Shown: positions 37,132 through 49,207 of the stretch, piece after piece
How positions within the stretch are numbered: the stretch's first letter is position 1
How the letters are laid out: every line of letters starts with the position of its first letter
DNA from: Hydractinia symbiolongicarpus
Lineage: Eukaryota > Cnidaria > Hydrozoa > Anthoathecata > Hydractiniidae
Length of the DNA stretch: 64,000 bases
Assembly (NCBI RefSeq): GCF_029227915.1
Contig: NC_079877.1
Location: 3,162,001 to 3,226,000, forward strand
Reading direction: 5' to 3'
Translations under genes and position numbers: made by a program
Notes under the pieces: generated by a model
What the model saw: the letters and a program-made list of their open reading frames with translations, nothing else
Told to the model about the DNA's origin: nothing
Database searches by the model: none

Positions 37132-40100
37132 CTAAATTTCATTGACTTTATAACCGTGTCAGTCCGTTTGAGTTACAACGGTTGGGTCACATAATCGTAC
37201 TAACATGTATTTAGCGATACTTTTCTAATTATGCTAGGTTGCATCGCTTTTAACAGTGAAACGAATGACTGTGGGACTTAATTGAACTAACTTTAGACTG
37301 TGACCTGATAAATGTGACAAATGACACAATTGGACCACAAGAAATATCATTCCTCTTAATTTGACGTGATTGCCCGAACTCAGCGATTGCACTGGGCGCT
37401 GTGGTAACGCATCATTTAAAAATTTAGATAAATAAGTCATTCTTTACTCTGGGACGAATCCTAGCCGTAATCGCGCGCTGAAGAAGTAGAGAAAGTTTCA
37501 AGAACTACGTTTCAATGAATTTCTAACGGTATCAGTCCGTTTGAGTTACAACGGTTGGGTCACATATTCGTCCCCACATGTATTTAGCGATATTTTTTTG
37601 ATATTACTAGGTTGCATCCCTTTTAACAGTGACACGATATACTGTGGGACTTAATTGAACTAACTTTGGACTGTGACCTGATAAATGTGATTAATGAGAC
37701 AATTGGACCACAAGAAATATCATTTGTCTTAATTTGACGTGATTGCCGGAACTCAGCGATTGCACTGGGCGCTGTGGTTGCGCTTCATTTAAAAATTTAG
37801 ATAAATAAGTCATTCTTTATTCTGGGACTAATCCTAGCTGTAATCGCGCGCTGAAGAAGCAGAGAAAGTTTCAAGAACTACATTTTAATAAATTTCTAGC
37901 TGTATCAATCCGTTTGAGTTACAACAGTTGCGTCACATATTCGTACCAACATGTATTTAGCAATATTTTTCCGCTATTACTAGGTTGCATTGCTTTTAAC
38001 AGTGAAACGACTGACTGTGGGAGTTAACTAAACTGATTTTTGACTATGACCTTTTAAGTGTGATAAGTGAGGCAATTGGACTCCAAGAAATAACATTCTT
38101 CTTAAATTGACATGGTTGCCGAAACTCAGCGATTACACTGGGCGCTATGGTAGCGCGCTTCATTTAAAAAAGAAGAAAAGAAAGTCATTTTTTACTGTAG
38201 GACCAATCCTAGCCGGTAGCGCGCGCTGAAGTAATAGCGACAGTTTCAAAAACTACATTTCATTGACATTCTAACGGTATCAATCCGCTTCAGTTACAAC
38301 GATTGCGTCACATATTTGTACCAACTTGTATTTAGCCATAGTTTTCTGATGTTACTAGGTTGCATCGCTTTGAACAGTGAAACGATTGACTGTGGCACTT
38401 AATTGAACGAACTTTGGACTGTGACCTGATAAATGTGATAAATGAGACAATTGGAGTCCAAGAAATAACATTCTTCTTAACTTGACATGAGTGCCGCAAC
38501 TCAACGATTGCACTTGGCGCTGTGGTAGCGCTTCATTTGAAAATTAAGAAAAGAAAGTCATTTTTACTGTGGGACCAATCCTAGCTGTTATCGCGCGTTG
38601 AAGAAATAGAGACAGTTTCAAAAACTACATTTCATTGACTTTCTAGCGGTATCAATCCACTGGAGTTACAACGGTTGGCTCACATAATCGTACCAACATG
38701 TATTTAGCGATATTTTTCCGCTATTACTAGGTTGCATCGCTTTTAACAGTGAAACGAATGACTGTGGGACTTGATTGAACTGATTTTGGATTGTGACATT
38801 GTAAATGTGATAAATGAGCTAATTGGACAGCCACAAATAACATTCCTCTTAATTTGACATGATTGCTGGAATTCAACGATTGCACTGGGCGCTGTGGTAG
38901 CGCTTCATTTAAAAATTTAGATAATTAAGTCATATTTACTGTGGGACCAATCCTGGCCGTTAGCACGCGCTGAATAAAGAGGACCCAGTTTCAAAAACTA
39001 CATTTCATTGACTTTCTAGCTTGATCAATCTGTTTGAGTTACAACGTTTGCGTCACATATTTGTACCAACTTGTATTTAGCCATAGTCTTCTGATGTTAC
39101 TAGGTTGCATCGCTTTTAACAGTGAAACAATTGACTGTGGGACTTAATTGAACTAAATTTAGACTGTCACCTTATAAATGTGATAAGTGTGCCAACTGGA
39201 CTCCAAGAAATAACATTCGTCTTAATTTGACATGATTACCGGAACTCAGCGATTAGACTGGTTGCTTTGGCAGCGCTTCATTTAAAAATTTAAATAAAGA
39301 AGTCATTCTTTACTGTGGGACCAATCCTAGACGTTATCGCGCGCTGATGAAACAGCGAAAGGTGCAAAATCTAAATTTCATTGAATTTCTAACGGTGTCA
39401 GTCCGTTTGAGTTACAACGGTTGGGTCACATAATCGTCCCCACATGTATTTGGGGATGTCTTTCTGATTTGACTAGGTTGTATCGCTTTCAACAGTGAAA
39501 CGATTGACTGTGGCACTTAATTGAACTAACTTTGGACTGTGACCTGATAATTGTGATAAATGAGACAATTGGAGTCCAAGAAATAACATTCTTCTTAATT
39601 TGACATGAGTGCCGCAACTCAACGATTGCACTTGGCGCTGTGGTAGCGCTTCATTTGAAAATTAAGAAAAGAAAGTCATTTTTTACTGTGGGACCAATCC
39701 TAGCTGTTATCGCGCGTTGAAGAAATAGAGACAGTTTTAAAAACTACATTTCATTGACTTTCTAGCGGTATCAATCCACTGGAGTTACAACGGTTGGCTC
39801 ACATAATCGTACCAACATGTATTTAGCGATATTTTTCCGCTATTACTAGGTTGCATCGCTTTTAACAGTGAAACGAATGACTGTGGGACTTGATTGAACT
39901 GATTTTGGATTGTGACCGTATAAATGTGATAAATGAGCTAATTGGACTGCCACAAATAACATTCCTCTTAATTTGACATGATTGCTGGAATTCAACGATT
40001 ACAATGGGCGCTGTGGTAGCGCTTCATTTAAAAATTTAGATAAATAAGTCATATTTACTGTGGAAGCAACCCTGGCCGTTATCGCGCGCTGAAGAAATAG

Positions 40101-40971
40101 AGACAGTTTCAACAACTACATTTCAATGAATTTCTAACCCTATCAGTTCGTTTGAGTTCCAACGGTTGCGTCACATATTCGTCTCCACATGTATTTAGGG
40201 ATATTTTTCTGATATTACTAGGTTGTATCGCTTTTAACAGTGAAACGATAGACTGTGGCACTTAAATGAACTGATTTTGGACTGTGACCTTATAAATGCG
40301 ATAAATGAGCCAAATGGACTCCCCGAAATAATATTCCTCCTAATTTGAAATGATTGCTGGAATTCAACGATTACAATGGGCGCTGTGGTAGCGCTTCATT
40401 TAAAAATTTACATAAATAAGTCATTTTTTACCGTGGGACAAATCCTAGCCGTTATCGCGCGCTGAAGAAATAGAGACAGTTTCAAAAACTACATATCAAT
40501 AAATTTCTAACAGTATCAGTCCGTTTGAGTTACAACGGTTGGGTCACATATTCATCCCCACATGTATTTAGGGATGTTTTTCTGATATTATTAGCTTGTA
40601 TCGCCTTTAACAGTGAAACGATTGACTTTGGCACTTAAATGAACTGATTTTGGACTATGACCTTGTAATTGTGACAAAAGAGCAAATTGGACTGCCACAA
40701 ATAACATTCCTCTTAATTTGACATGATTGCTGGAATTCAACGATTGCACTGGGCGCTGTGGTAGCGCTTCATTTAAAAATTTAGATAATTAAGTCATATT
40801 TACTGTGGGACCAATCCTGACCGTTAGCACGCGCTGAATAAAGAGGACCCAGTTTCAAAAACTACATTTCATTGACTTTCTAGCTTGATCAATCTGTTTG
40901 AGTTACAACGGTTGCGTCACATATTCGTACCAACATGTATTTAGCCATATTTTTCCGCTATTACTAGGTTG
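37132..40971 (+). repeat. 3,840-bp segment of a 12-mer duplication, copy 1
   Basis: Recurs at 41609-45448 at an offset of 4,477 bp (12 monomers). Scattered differences include ACGAATGAC against ACGAGTGAC, GATTAATGAG near 37,690 against GATAAATGAG, GGGAGTTAAC near 38,021 against GGGACTTAAC, and AACGTTTGCG against AACGGTTGCG. It holds a-, c- and e-type monomers and the divergent TCTAGCTTGATCAATCTG monomer. It looks older than the 7,091-bp duplication. Confidence 0.9.
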
Positions 40972-41608
40972 TATCGCTTTCAACAGTGAAACGATTGACT
41001 GTGGCACTTAATTGAACTAACTTTGGACTGTGACCTGATAAATGTGACAAATGACACAATTGGACCGCAAGAAATAACATTCTTCTTAATTTGACGTGAT
41101 TGCCGGAACTCAGCGATTGCACTGGGCGCTGTGGTATCGCTTCATTTAAAAATTAAGAAAAGAATGTCATTTTTTGCTGTGGGACCAATCCTAGCCGTTA
41201 GCGCGCGCTAAAGAGATAGAGACAGTTTCAAATACTACATTTCACTGACTCTCTACTGGTGGCAGTCCGTTTGAGTTACAACGGTTGGGTCACATATTTG
41301 TACCAACATGTATTTAGGAATATTTTATCTAATATTACTAGGTTGCATCCCTTTTAACAGTGAAACGATTGACTGTGGGACTTAATTGAAATAACTTTGG
41401 ACTGTGACCTAATAAATGTGATAAATGAGACAATTGGCGTCCAAGAAATAACATTCTTCTTAATTTGACATGATTGCCGCAACTCAGCGATTACACTGGG
41501 CACTGTGGTAGCACTTCATTTAAAAATTTAGATAAAAAAGACATTATTTACTGTGGGACCAATCCTAGCCGTTATCGCGCGCTGATCAAACAGCGACAGG
41601 TGCAAAAA
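40972..41608 (+). repeat. Spacer between the 12-mer copies, shared with 55,651-56,287
   Basis: This 637-bp stretch separates the two matching segments. It follows 55,651 onward at an offset of 14,679 bp, and that second match continues through 42,031/56,710 and with lower identity to about 42.85 kb. So the join at 40971/40972 (GTATCGCTTTCAACAG against GCATCGCTTTTAACAG) brings in sequence from the lineage that later formed the 19-mer. Confidence 0.8.
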
Positions 41609-44600
41609 CTAAATTTCATTGACTTTATAACCGTGTCAGTCCGTTTGAGTTACAACGGTTGGGTCACATAATCGTACTAACATGTATTTAGCGATACTTT
41701 TCTAATTATGCTAGGTTGCATCGCTTTTAACAGTGAAACGAGTGACTGTGGGACTTAATTGAACTAACTTTAGACTGTGACCTGATAAATGTGACAAATG
41801 ACACAATTGGACCACAAGAAATATCATTCCTCTTAATTTGACGTGATTGCCCGAACTCAGCGATTGCACTGGGCGCTGTGGTAACGCTTCATTTAAAAAT
41901 TTAGATAAATAAGTCATTCTTTACTCTGGGACGAATCCTAGCCGTAATCGCGCGCTGAAGAAGTAGAGAAAGTTTCAAGAACTACGTTTCAATGAATTTC
42001 TAACGGTATCAGTCCGTTTGAGTTACAACGGTTGGGTCACATATTCGTCCCCACATGTATTTAGCGATATTTTTTTGATATTACTAGGTTGCATCCCTTT
42101 TAACAGTGACACGATATACTGTGGGACTTAATTGAACTAACTTTGGACTGTGACCTGATAAATGTGATAAATGAGACAATTGGACCACAAGAAATATCAT
42201 TTGTCTTAATTTGACGTGATTGCCGGAACTCAGCGATTGCACTGGGTGCTGTGGTTGCGCTTCATTTAAAAATTTAGATAAATAAGTCATTCTTTATTCT
42301 GGGACTAATCCTAGCTGTAATCGCGCGCTGAAGAAGTAGAGAAAGTTTCAAGAACTACATTTTAATAAATTTCTAGCTGTATCAATCCGTTTGAGTTACA
42401 ACAGTTGCGTCACATATTCGTACCAACATGTATTTAGCAATATTTTTCCGCTATTACTAGGTTGCATTGCTTTTAACAGTGAAACGACTGACTGTGGGAC
42501 TTAACTAAACTGATTTTTGACTATGACCTTTTAAGTGTGATAAGTGAGGCAATTGGACTCCAAGAAATAACATTCTTCTTAAATTGACATGGTTGCCGAA
42601 ACTCAGCGATTACACTGGGCGCTATGGTAGCGCGCTTCATTTAAAAAAGAAGAAAAGAAAGTCATTTTTTACTGTAGGACCAATCCTAGCCGGTAGCGCG
42701 CGCTGAAGTAATAGCGACAGTTTCAAAAACTACATTTCATTGACATTCTAACGGTATCAATCCGCTTCAGTTACAACGATTGCGTCACATATTTGTACCA
42801 ACTTGTATTTAGCCATAGTTTTCTGATGTTACTAGGTTGCATCGCTTTTAACAGTGAAACGATTGACTGTGGCACTTAATTGAACGAACTTTGGACTGTG
42901 ACCTGATAAATGTGATAAATGAGACAATTGGAGTCCAAGAAATAACATTCTTCTTAACTTGACATGAGTGCCGCAACTCAACGATTGCACTTGGCGCTGT
43001 GGTAGCGCTTCATTTGAAAATTAAGAAAAGAAAGTCATTTTTACTGTGGGACCAATCCTAGCTGTTATCGCGCGTTGAAGAAATAGAGACAGTTTCAAAA
43101 ACTACATTTCATTGACTTTCTAGCGGTATCAATCCACTGGAGTTACAACGGTTGGCTCACATAATCGTACCAACATGTATTTAGCGATATTTTTCCGCTA
43201 TTACTAGGTTGCATCGCTTTTAACAGTGAAACGAATGACTGTGGGACTTGATTGAACTGATTTTGGATTGTGACCTTGTAAATGTGATAAATGAGCTAAT
43301 TGGACAGCCACAAATAACATTCCTCTTAATTTGACATGATTGCTGGAATTCAACGATTGCACTGGGCGCTGTGGTAGCGCTTCATTTAAAAATTTAGATA
43401 ATTAAGTCATATTTACTGTGGGACCAATCCTGGCCGTTAGCACGCGCTGAATAAAGAGGACCCAGTTTCAAAAACTACATTTCATTGACTTTCTAGCTTG
43501 ATCAATCTGTTTGAGTTACAACGGTTGCGTCACATATTTGTACCAACTTGTATTTAGCCATAGTCTTCTGATGTTACTAGGTTGCATCGCTTTTAACAGT
43601 GAAACAATTGACTGTGGGACTTAATTGAACTAAATTTAGACTGTCACCTTATAAATGTGATAAGTGTGCCAACTGGACTCCAAGAAATAACATTCGTCTT
43701 AATTTGACATGATTACCGGAACTCAGCGATTAGACTGGTTGCTTTGGCAGCGCTTCATTTAAAAATTTAAATAAATAAGTCATTCTTTACTGTGGGACCA
43801 ATCCTAGACGTTATCGCGCGCTGATGAAACAGCGAAAGGTGCAAAATCTAAATTTCATTGAATTTCTAACGGTGTCAGTCCGTTTGAGTTACAACGGTTG
43901 GGTCACATAATCGTCCCCACATGTATTTGGGGATGTCTTTCTGATTTGACTAGGTTGTATCGCTTTCAACAGTGAAACGATTGACTGTGGCACTTAATTG
44001 AACTAACTTTGGACTGTGACCTGATAATTGTGATTAATGAGACAATTGGAGTCCAAGAAATAACATTCTTCTTAATTTGACATGAGTGCCGCAACTCAAC
44101 GATTGCACTTGGCGCTGTGGTAGCGCTTCATTTGAAAATTAAGAAAAGAAAGTCATTTTTTACTGTGGGACCAATCCTAGCTGTTATCGCGCGTTGAAGA
44201 AATAGAGACAGTTTTAAAAACTACATTTCATTGACTTTCTAGCGGTATCAATCCACTGGAGTTACAACGGTTGGCTCACATAATCGTACCAACATGTATT
44301 TAGCGATATTTTTCCGCTATTACTAGGTTGCATCGCTTTTAACAGTGAAACGAATGACTGTGGGACTTGATTGAACTGATTTTGGATTGTGACCGTATAA
44401 ATGTGATAAATGAGCTAATTGGACTGCCACAAATAACATTCCTCTTAATTTGACATGATTGCTGGAATTCAACGATTACAATGGGCGCTGTGGTAGCGCT
44501 TCATTTAAAAATTTAGATAAATAAGTCATATTTACTGTGGAAGCAACCCTGGCCGTTATCGCGCGCTGAAGAAATAGAGACAGTTTCAAAAACTACATTT

Positions 44601-45448
44601 CAATGAATTTCTAACCCTATCAGTTCGTTTGAGTTCCAACGGTTGCGTCACATATTCGTCTCCACATGTATTTAGGGATATTTTTCTGATATTACTAGGT
44701 TGTATCGCTTTTAACAGTGAAACGATAGACTGTGGCACTTAAATGAACTGATTTTGGACTGTGACCTTATAAATGCGATAAATGAGCCAAATGGACTCCC
44801 CGAAATAATATTCCTCCTAATTTGAAATGATTGCTGGAATTCAACGATTACAATGGGCGCTGTGGTAGCGCTTCATTTAAAAATTTACATAAATAAGTCA
44901 TTTTTTACCGTGGGACAAATCCTAGCCGTTATCGCGCGCTGAAGAAATAGAGACAGTTTCAAAAACTACATATCAATAAATTTCTAACAGTATCAGTCCG
45001 TTTGAGTTACAACGGTTGGGTCACATATTCATCCCCACATGTATTTAGGGATGTTTTTCTGATATTATTAGCTTGTATCGCCTTTAACAGTGAAACGATT
45101 GACTTTGGCACTTAAATGAACTGATTTTGGACTATGACCTTGTAATTGTGACAAAAGAGCAAATTGGACTGCCACAAATAACATTCCTCTTAATTTGACA
45201 TGATTGCTGGAATTCAACGATTGCACTGGGCGCTGTGGTAGCGCTTCATTTAAAAATTTAGATAATTAAGTCATATTTACTGTGGGACCAATCCTGACCG
45301 TTAGCACGCGCTGAATAAAGAGGACCCAGTTTCAAAAACTACATTTCATTGACTTTCTAGCTTGATCAATCTGTTTGAGTTACAACGGTTGCGTCACATA
45401 TTCGTACCAACATGTATTTAGCCATATTTTTCCGCTATTACTAGGTTG
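41609..45448 (+). repeat. 3,840-bp segment of a 12-mer duplication, copy 2
   Basis: Second copy at +4,477 bp. Its first about 420 bp are also shared with 56,288-56,710. After 45448 it passes into a c-type monomer with a private GGTAGCACGCTTC. Within each copy a weaker trimer relation is visible (GACATGAGTGCCGC near 38,486 and 39,602, and the equivalents in copy 2). Confidence 0.9.
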
Positions 45449-47549
45449 CATCGCTTTTAACAGTGAAACGATTGACTGTGGGACTTAATTTAACTGACTT
45501 TGAACTGTGACCTTATAAATGTGATAAGTGAGACAATTGGACTCCAAGAAATAACATTCTTCTTAATTTGACATGATTGCCGAAACTCAGCGATTACACT
45601 GGGCGCTGTGGTAGCACGCTTCATTTAAAAAAGAAGAAAAGAAAGTCATTTTTTACTGTAGGACCAATCCTAGCCGTTAGCGCGCGCTGAAGTAATAGCG
45701 ACAGTTTCAAAAACTACATTTCATTGACATTCTAACGGTATCAATCCGCTTCAGTTACAACGATTGCGTCACATATTTGTACCAACTTGCATTTAGCCAT
45801 AGTTTTCTGATGTTACTTGGTTGCATCGCTTTTAACAGCGAAACAATTGATTGTGGGACTTAATTGAACTAAATTTGGACTGTCACCTTATGAATGTGAT
45901 AAGTAAGCCAACTGGACTCCAAGAAATATCATTCCTCTTAATTTGACGTGATTGCCCGAACTCAGCGATTGCACTGGGCGCTGTGGTAACGCTTCATTTA
46001 AAAATTTAGATAAATAAGTCATTCTTTACTCTGGGACGAATCCTAGCCGTAATCGCGCGCTGAAGAAGTAGAGAAAGTTTCAAGAACTACATTTCAATGA
46101 ATTTCTAACGGTATCAGTCCGTTTGAGTTACAACGGTTGGGTCACATATTCGTCCCCACATGTATTTAGCGATATTTTTTCGATATTACTAGGTTGCATC
46201 CCTTTTAACAGTGACAAGATATACTGTGGGACTTAATTGAACTAACTTTGGACTGTGACCTGATAAAGGTGATAAATGAGACAATCGGACCACAAGAAAT
46301 ATCATTCGTCTTAATTTGACGTGATTGCCGGAACTCACCGATTGCACTGGGCGCTGTGGTAGCGCTTCATTTAAAAATTTAGATAAATAAGTCATTCTTT
46401 ACTCTGGGACGAATCCTAGCCGTAATCGCGCGCTGAAGAAGTAGAAAAAGTTTCAAGAACTACATTTCAATGAATTTCTAACGGTATCAGTCCGTTTGAG
46501 TTACAACGGTTGCGTCACATATTCGTCTCCACATGTATTTAGGGATATTTTTCTGATATTACTAGGTTGTATCCCTTTTATCAGTGACACGATATACTGT
46601 GGGACTTAACTGAACTAACTTTGGACTGTGACCTGATAAATGTAATAAATGAGACAATTGGACCACAAGAAATATCATTCATCCTAATTTGACGTGATTG
46701 CCGGAACTCAACGATTACAATGGGAGCTGTGGTAGCTCTTCATTTAAAAATTTACATAAATAAGTCATATTTACTGTGGGACCAATCCTGGCCGTTAGCA
46801 CGCGCTAAATAAATAGGAACGGCTTATAAGACTACATATCATTGACTTTCTAGCTGTATCAATCCGTTTGAGTTACAACAGTTGCGTCACATATTCGTAC
46901 CAACATGTATTTAGCGAAATTCTTCCGCTATTACTAGGTTGCATCGCTTTTAACAGTGAAACGAATGACTGTGGGACTTGATTGAACTGATTTTGGATTG
47001 TGACCTTATAAATGTGATAAATGAGCTAATTGGACTGCCACTAATAACATTCATCTTAATTTGACATGATTGCTGGAATTCAACGATTGCACTGGGCGCT
47101 GTGGTAGCGCTTCATTTAAAAATTTAGATAATTAAGTCATATTTACTGTGGGACCAATCCTGACCGTTAGCACGCGCTGAATAAAGAGGACCCAGTTTCA
47201 AAAACTACATTTCATTGACTTTCTAGCTTGATCAATCTGTTTGAGTTACAACGGTTGGGTCACATAATCGTACTAACATGTATTTAGCGATATTTCTTTG
47301 ATATTACTAGGTTTCATCGCTTTTAACCGTGAAACAATTGACTGTGGGACTTAATTGAACTAAATTTGGACTGTCACCTTATGAATGTGATAAGTAAGCC
47401 AACTGGACTCCAAGAAATATCATTCCTCTTAATTTGACGTGATTGCCCGAACTCAGCGATTGCACTGGGCGCTGTGGTAACGCTTCATTTAAAAATTTAG
47501 ATAAATAAGTCATTCTTTACTCTGGGACGAATCCTAGCCGTAATCGCGC

Positions 47550-47671
47550 GCTGAAGAAGTAGAGAAAGTTTCAAGAACTACATTTCAATGAATTTCTAAC
47601 GGTATCAGTCGCTGAATAATAAGGAACAGTTTCAAAAACTACATTTCATTGACTTTCTAACGGTGTCAGTC
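47550..47671 (+). repeat. 61-bp out-of-register partial duplication
   Basis: GCTGAAGAAG at 47550 runs to GGTATCAGTC at 47610. Instead of CGTTTGAG, the sequence then restarts at GCTGAATAAT (47611) and runs again through CTAACGGTGTCAGTCCG. The two 61-bp arms are from different subfamilies, so the event joined two diverged monomers 61 bp out of phase rather than slipping on one template. The monomer carrying it is about 434 bp long. Confidence 0.9.
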
Positions 47672-48207
47672 CGTTTGAGTTACAACGGTTGGTAACATAT
47701 TCGTACCAGCATGTATTTAGCGATATTTCTCTGAGATTACTATGTTGCATCGCTTTTAACAGTGAAACGATTGACTGTGGGACTTGATTGAACAAAGTTT
47801 GGACTGTCACCTTATAAATGTGATAAGTGAGCCAACTGGACACCAAGAAATATCATTCTTCTTAATTTGTAATGATTGCCAGAACTTAGCGATTACACTG
47901 GGTACCGTAATAGCGCTTCATCTAAAAATTTAAATAATTAAGTCATTTTTTACCGTGGGAGCAATCCTAGCCGTTATCGCGCGCTGAAGAAATAGAGACA
48001 GTTTCAAAAACTACATTTCAATGAATTTCTAACTGTATCAGTCCGTTTGAGTTAAAACGGTTGCGTCACATATTCGTCTCCACATGTATTTAGGGATATT
48101 TTTCTGATATTACTAGGTTGCATCGCTTTTAACAGTGAAACGATAGACTGTGGCACTTAAATGAACTGATTTTGGACTGTGACATGATGAATGTGATAAA
48201 TGACACA

Positions 48208-48331
48208 ATTGAACTCCCACAAAGAACATTCCTCCTAATTTGACATGATTGCTGGAATTCAACGATTACATTGGACTCCAAGAAATAACATTCTTCTTAA
48301 ATTGACATGGTTGCCGAAACTCAGCGATTAC
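48208..48331 (+). repeat. 62-bp out-of-register partial duplication
   Basis: ATTGAACTCCC at 48208 runs to ACGATTACA at 48270, and the sequence then restarts at ATTGGACTCCAAG (48270) and again runs to GCGATTACATTGGG. The normal monomer would go from CGATTACAATGG into GCGCTGTGG. The join is supported by local similarity (ACAATGG and ACAATTGG). The arms again come from different subfamilies, the second being c-type. Confidence 0.9.
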
Positions 48332-49080
48332 ATTGGGCGCTATGGTAGCGCGCTTTATTTAAAAAAGAAGAAAAGAAAGTCATTTTTTACTGTAGGACCA
48401 ATCCTAGCCGTTAGCGCGCGCTGAAGTAATAGCGACAATTTCAAAAACTACATTTCATTGACATTCTAACGGTATCAATCCGCTTCAGTTACAACGATTG
48501 CGTCACATATTTGTACCAACTTGTATTTAGCCATAGTTTTCTGATGTTACTAGGTTGCATCGCTTTTAACAGTGAAACAATTGACTGTGGGACTTAATTG
48601 AACTAAATTTAGACTGTCACCTTATAAATGTGATAAGTGAGCCAACTGGACTCCAAGAAATAACATTCGTCTTAATTTGACATGATTACCGGAACTCAGC
48701 GATTAGACTGGTTTCTTTGGCAGCGCTTCATTTAAAAATTTAAATAAATAAGTCATTCTTTACTGTTGGACCAATCCTAGACGTTATCGCGCGCTGATGA
48801 AACAGCGAAAGGTGCAAAATCTAAATTTCACTGACTCTCTACTGGTGGCAGTCCGTTTGAGTTACAACGGTTGGGTCACATATTTGTACCAACATGTATT
48901 TAGGAATATTTTATCTAATATTACTAGGTTGCATCCCTTTTAACAGTGAAACGATTGACTGTGGGTCTTAATTGAAATAACTTTGGACTGTGACCTAATA
49001 AATGTGATAAATGAGACAATTGGCGTCCAAGAAATAACATTCTTCTTAATTTGACATGATTGCCGCAACTCAGCGATTAC

Positions 49081-49206
49081 ATTGGGCGCTATGGTAGCGC
49101 GCTTTATTTAAAAAAGAAGAAAAGAAAGTCATTTTTTACTGTAGGACCAATCCTAGCCGTTAGCGCGCGCTGAAGTAATAGCGACAGTTTCAAAAACTAC
49201 ATTTCA
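49081..49206 (+). other. Probable gene-conversion tract (c-type inside a d-type monomer)
   Basis: The monomer starts as d-type (TGCCGCAACTCAGCGATTAC) and ends as d-type (GACTTTATAACCGTGTCAG), but about 125 bp between are c-type. They share with 48,332-48,456 two variants I see together only there: CATTGGGCGCTATGG and GCGCTTTATTTAAAA. One difference is CGACAGTTTC here against CGACAATTTC there. A short central replacement with both flanks preserved is the pattern left by conversion; two crossovers would look the same. Confidence 0.7.
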
Positions 49207-49207
49207 A

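Larger units (their letters stand above)
45449..49207 (+). repeat. Scrambled mosaic zone
   Basis: About ten monomers with no long tandem partner. Pieces match distant places: 45.84-46.11 kb recurs at 47.33-47.60 kb (offset 1,491 bp), 47.25-47.37 kb matches 4.69-4.81 kb near the left end, and 49.08-49.20 kb matches 48.33-48.46 kb. Both out-of-register joins found in the window lie here. No gene, transposon or foreign DNA is visible. Confidence 0.8.
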
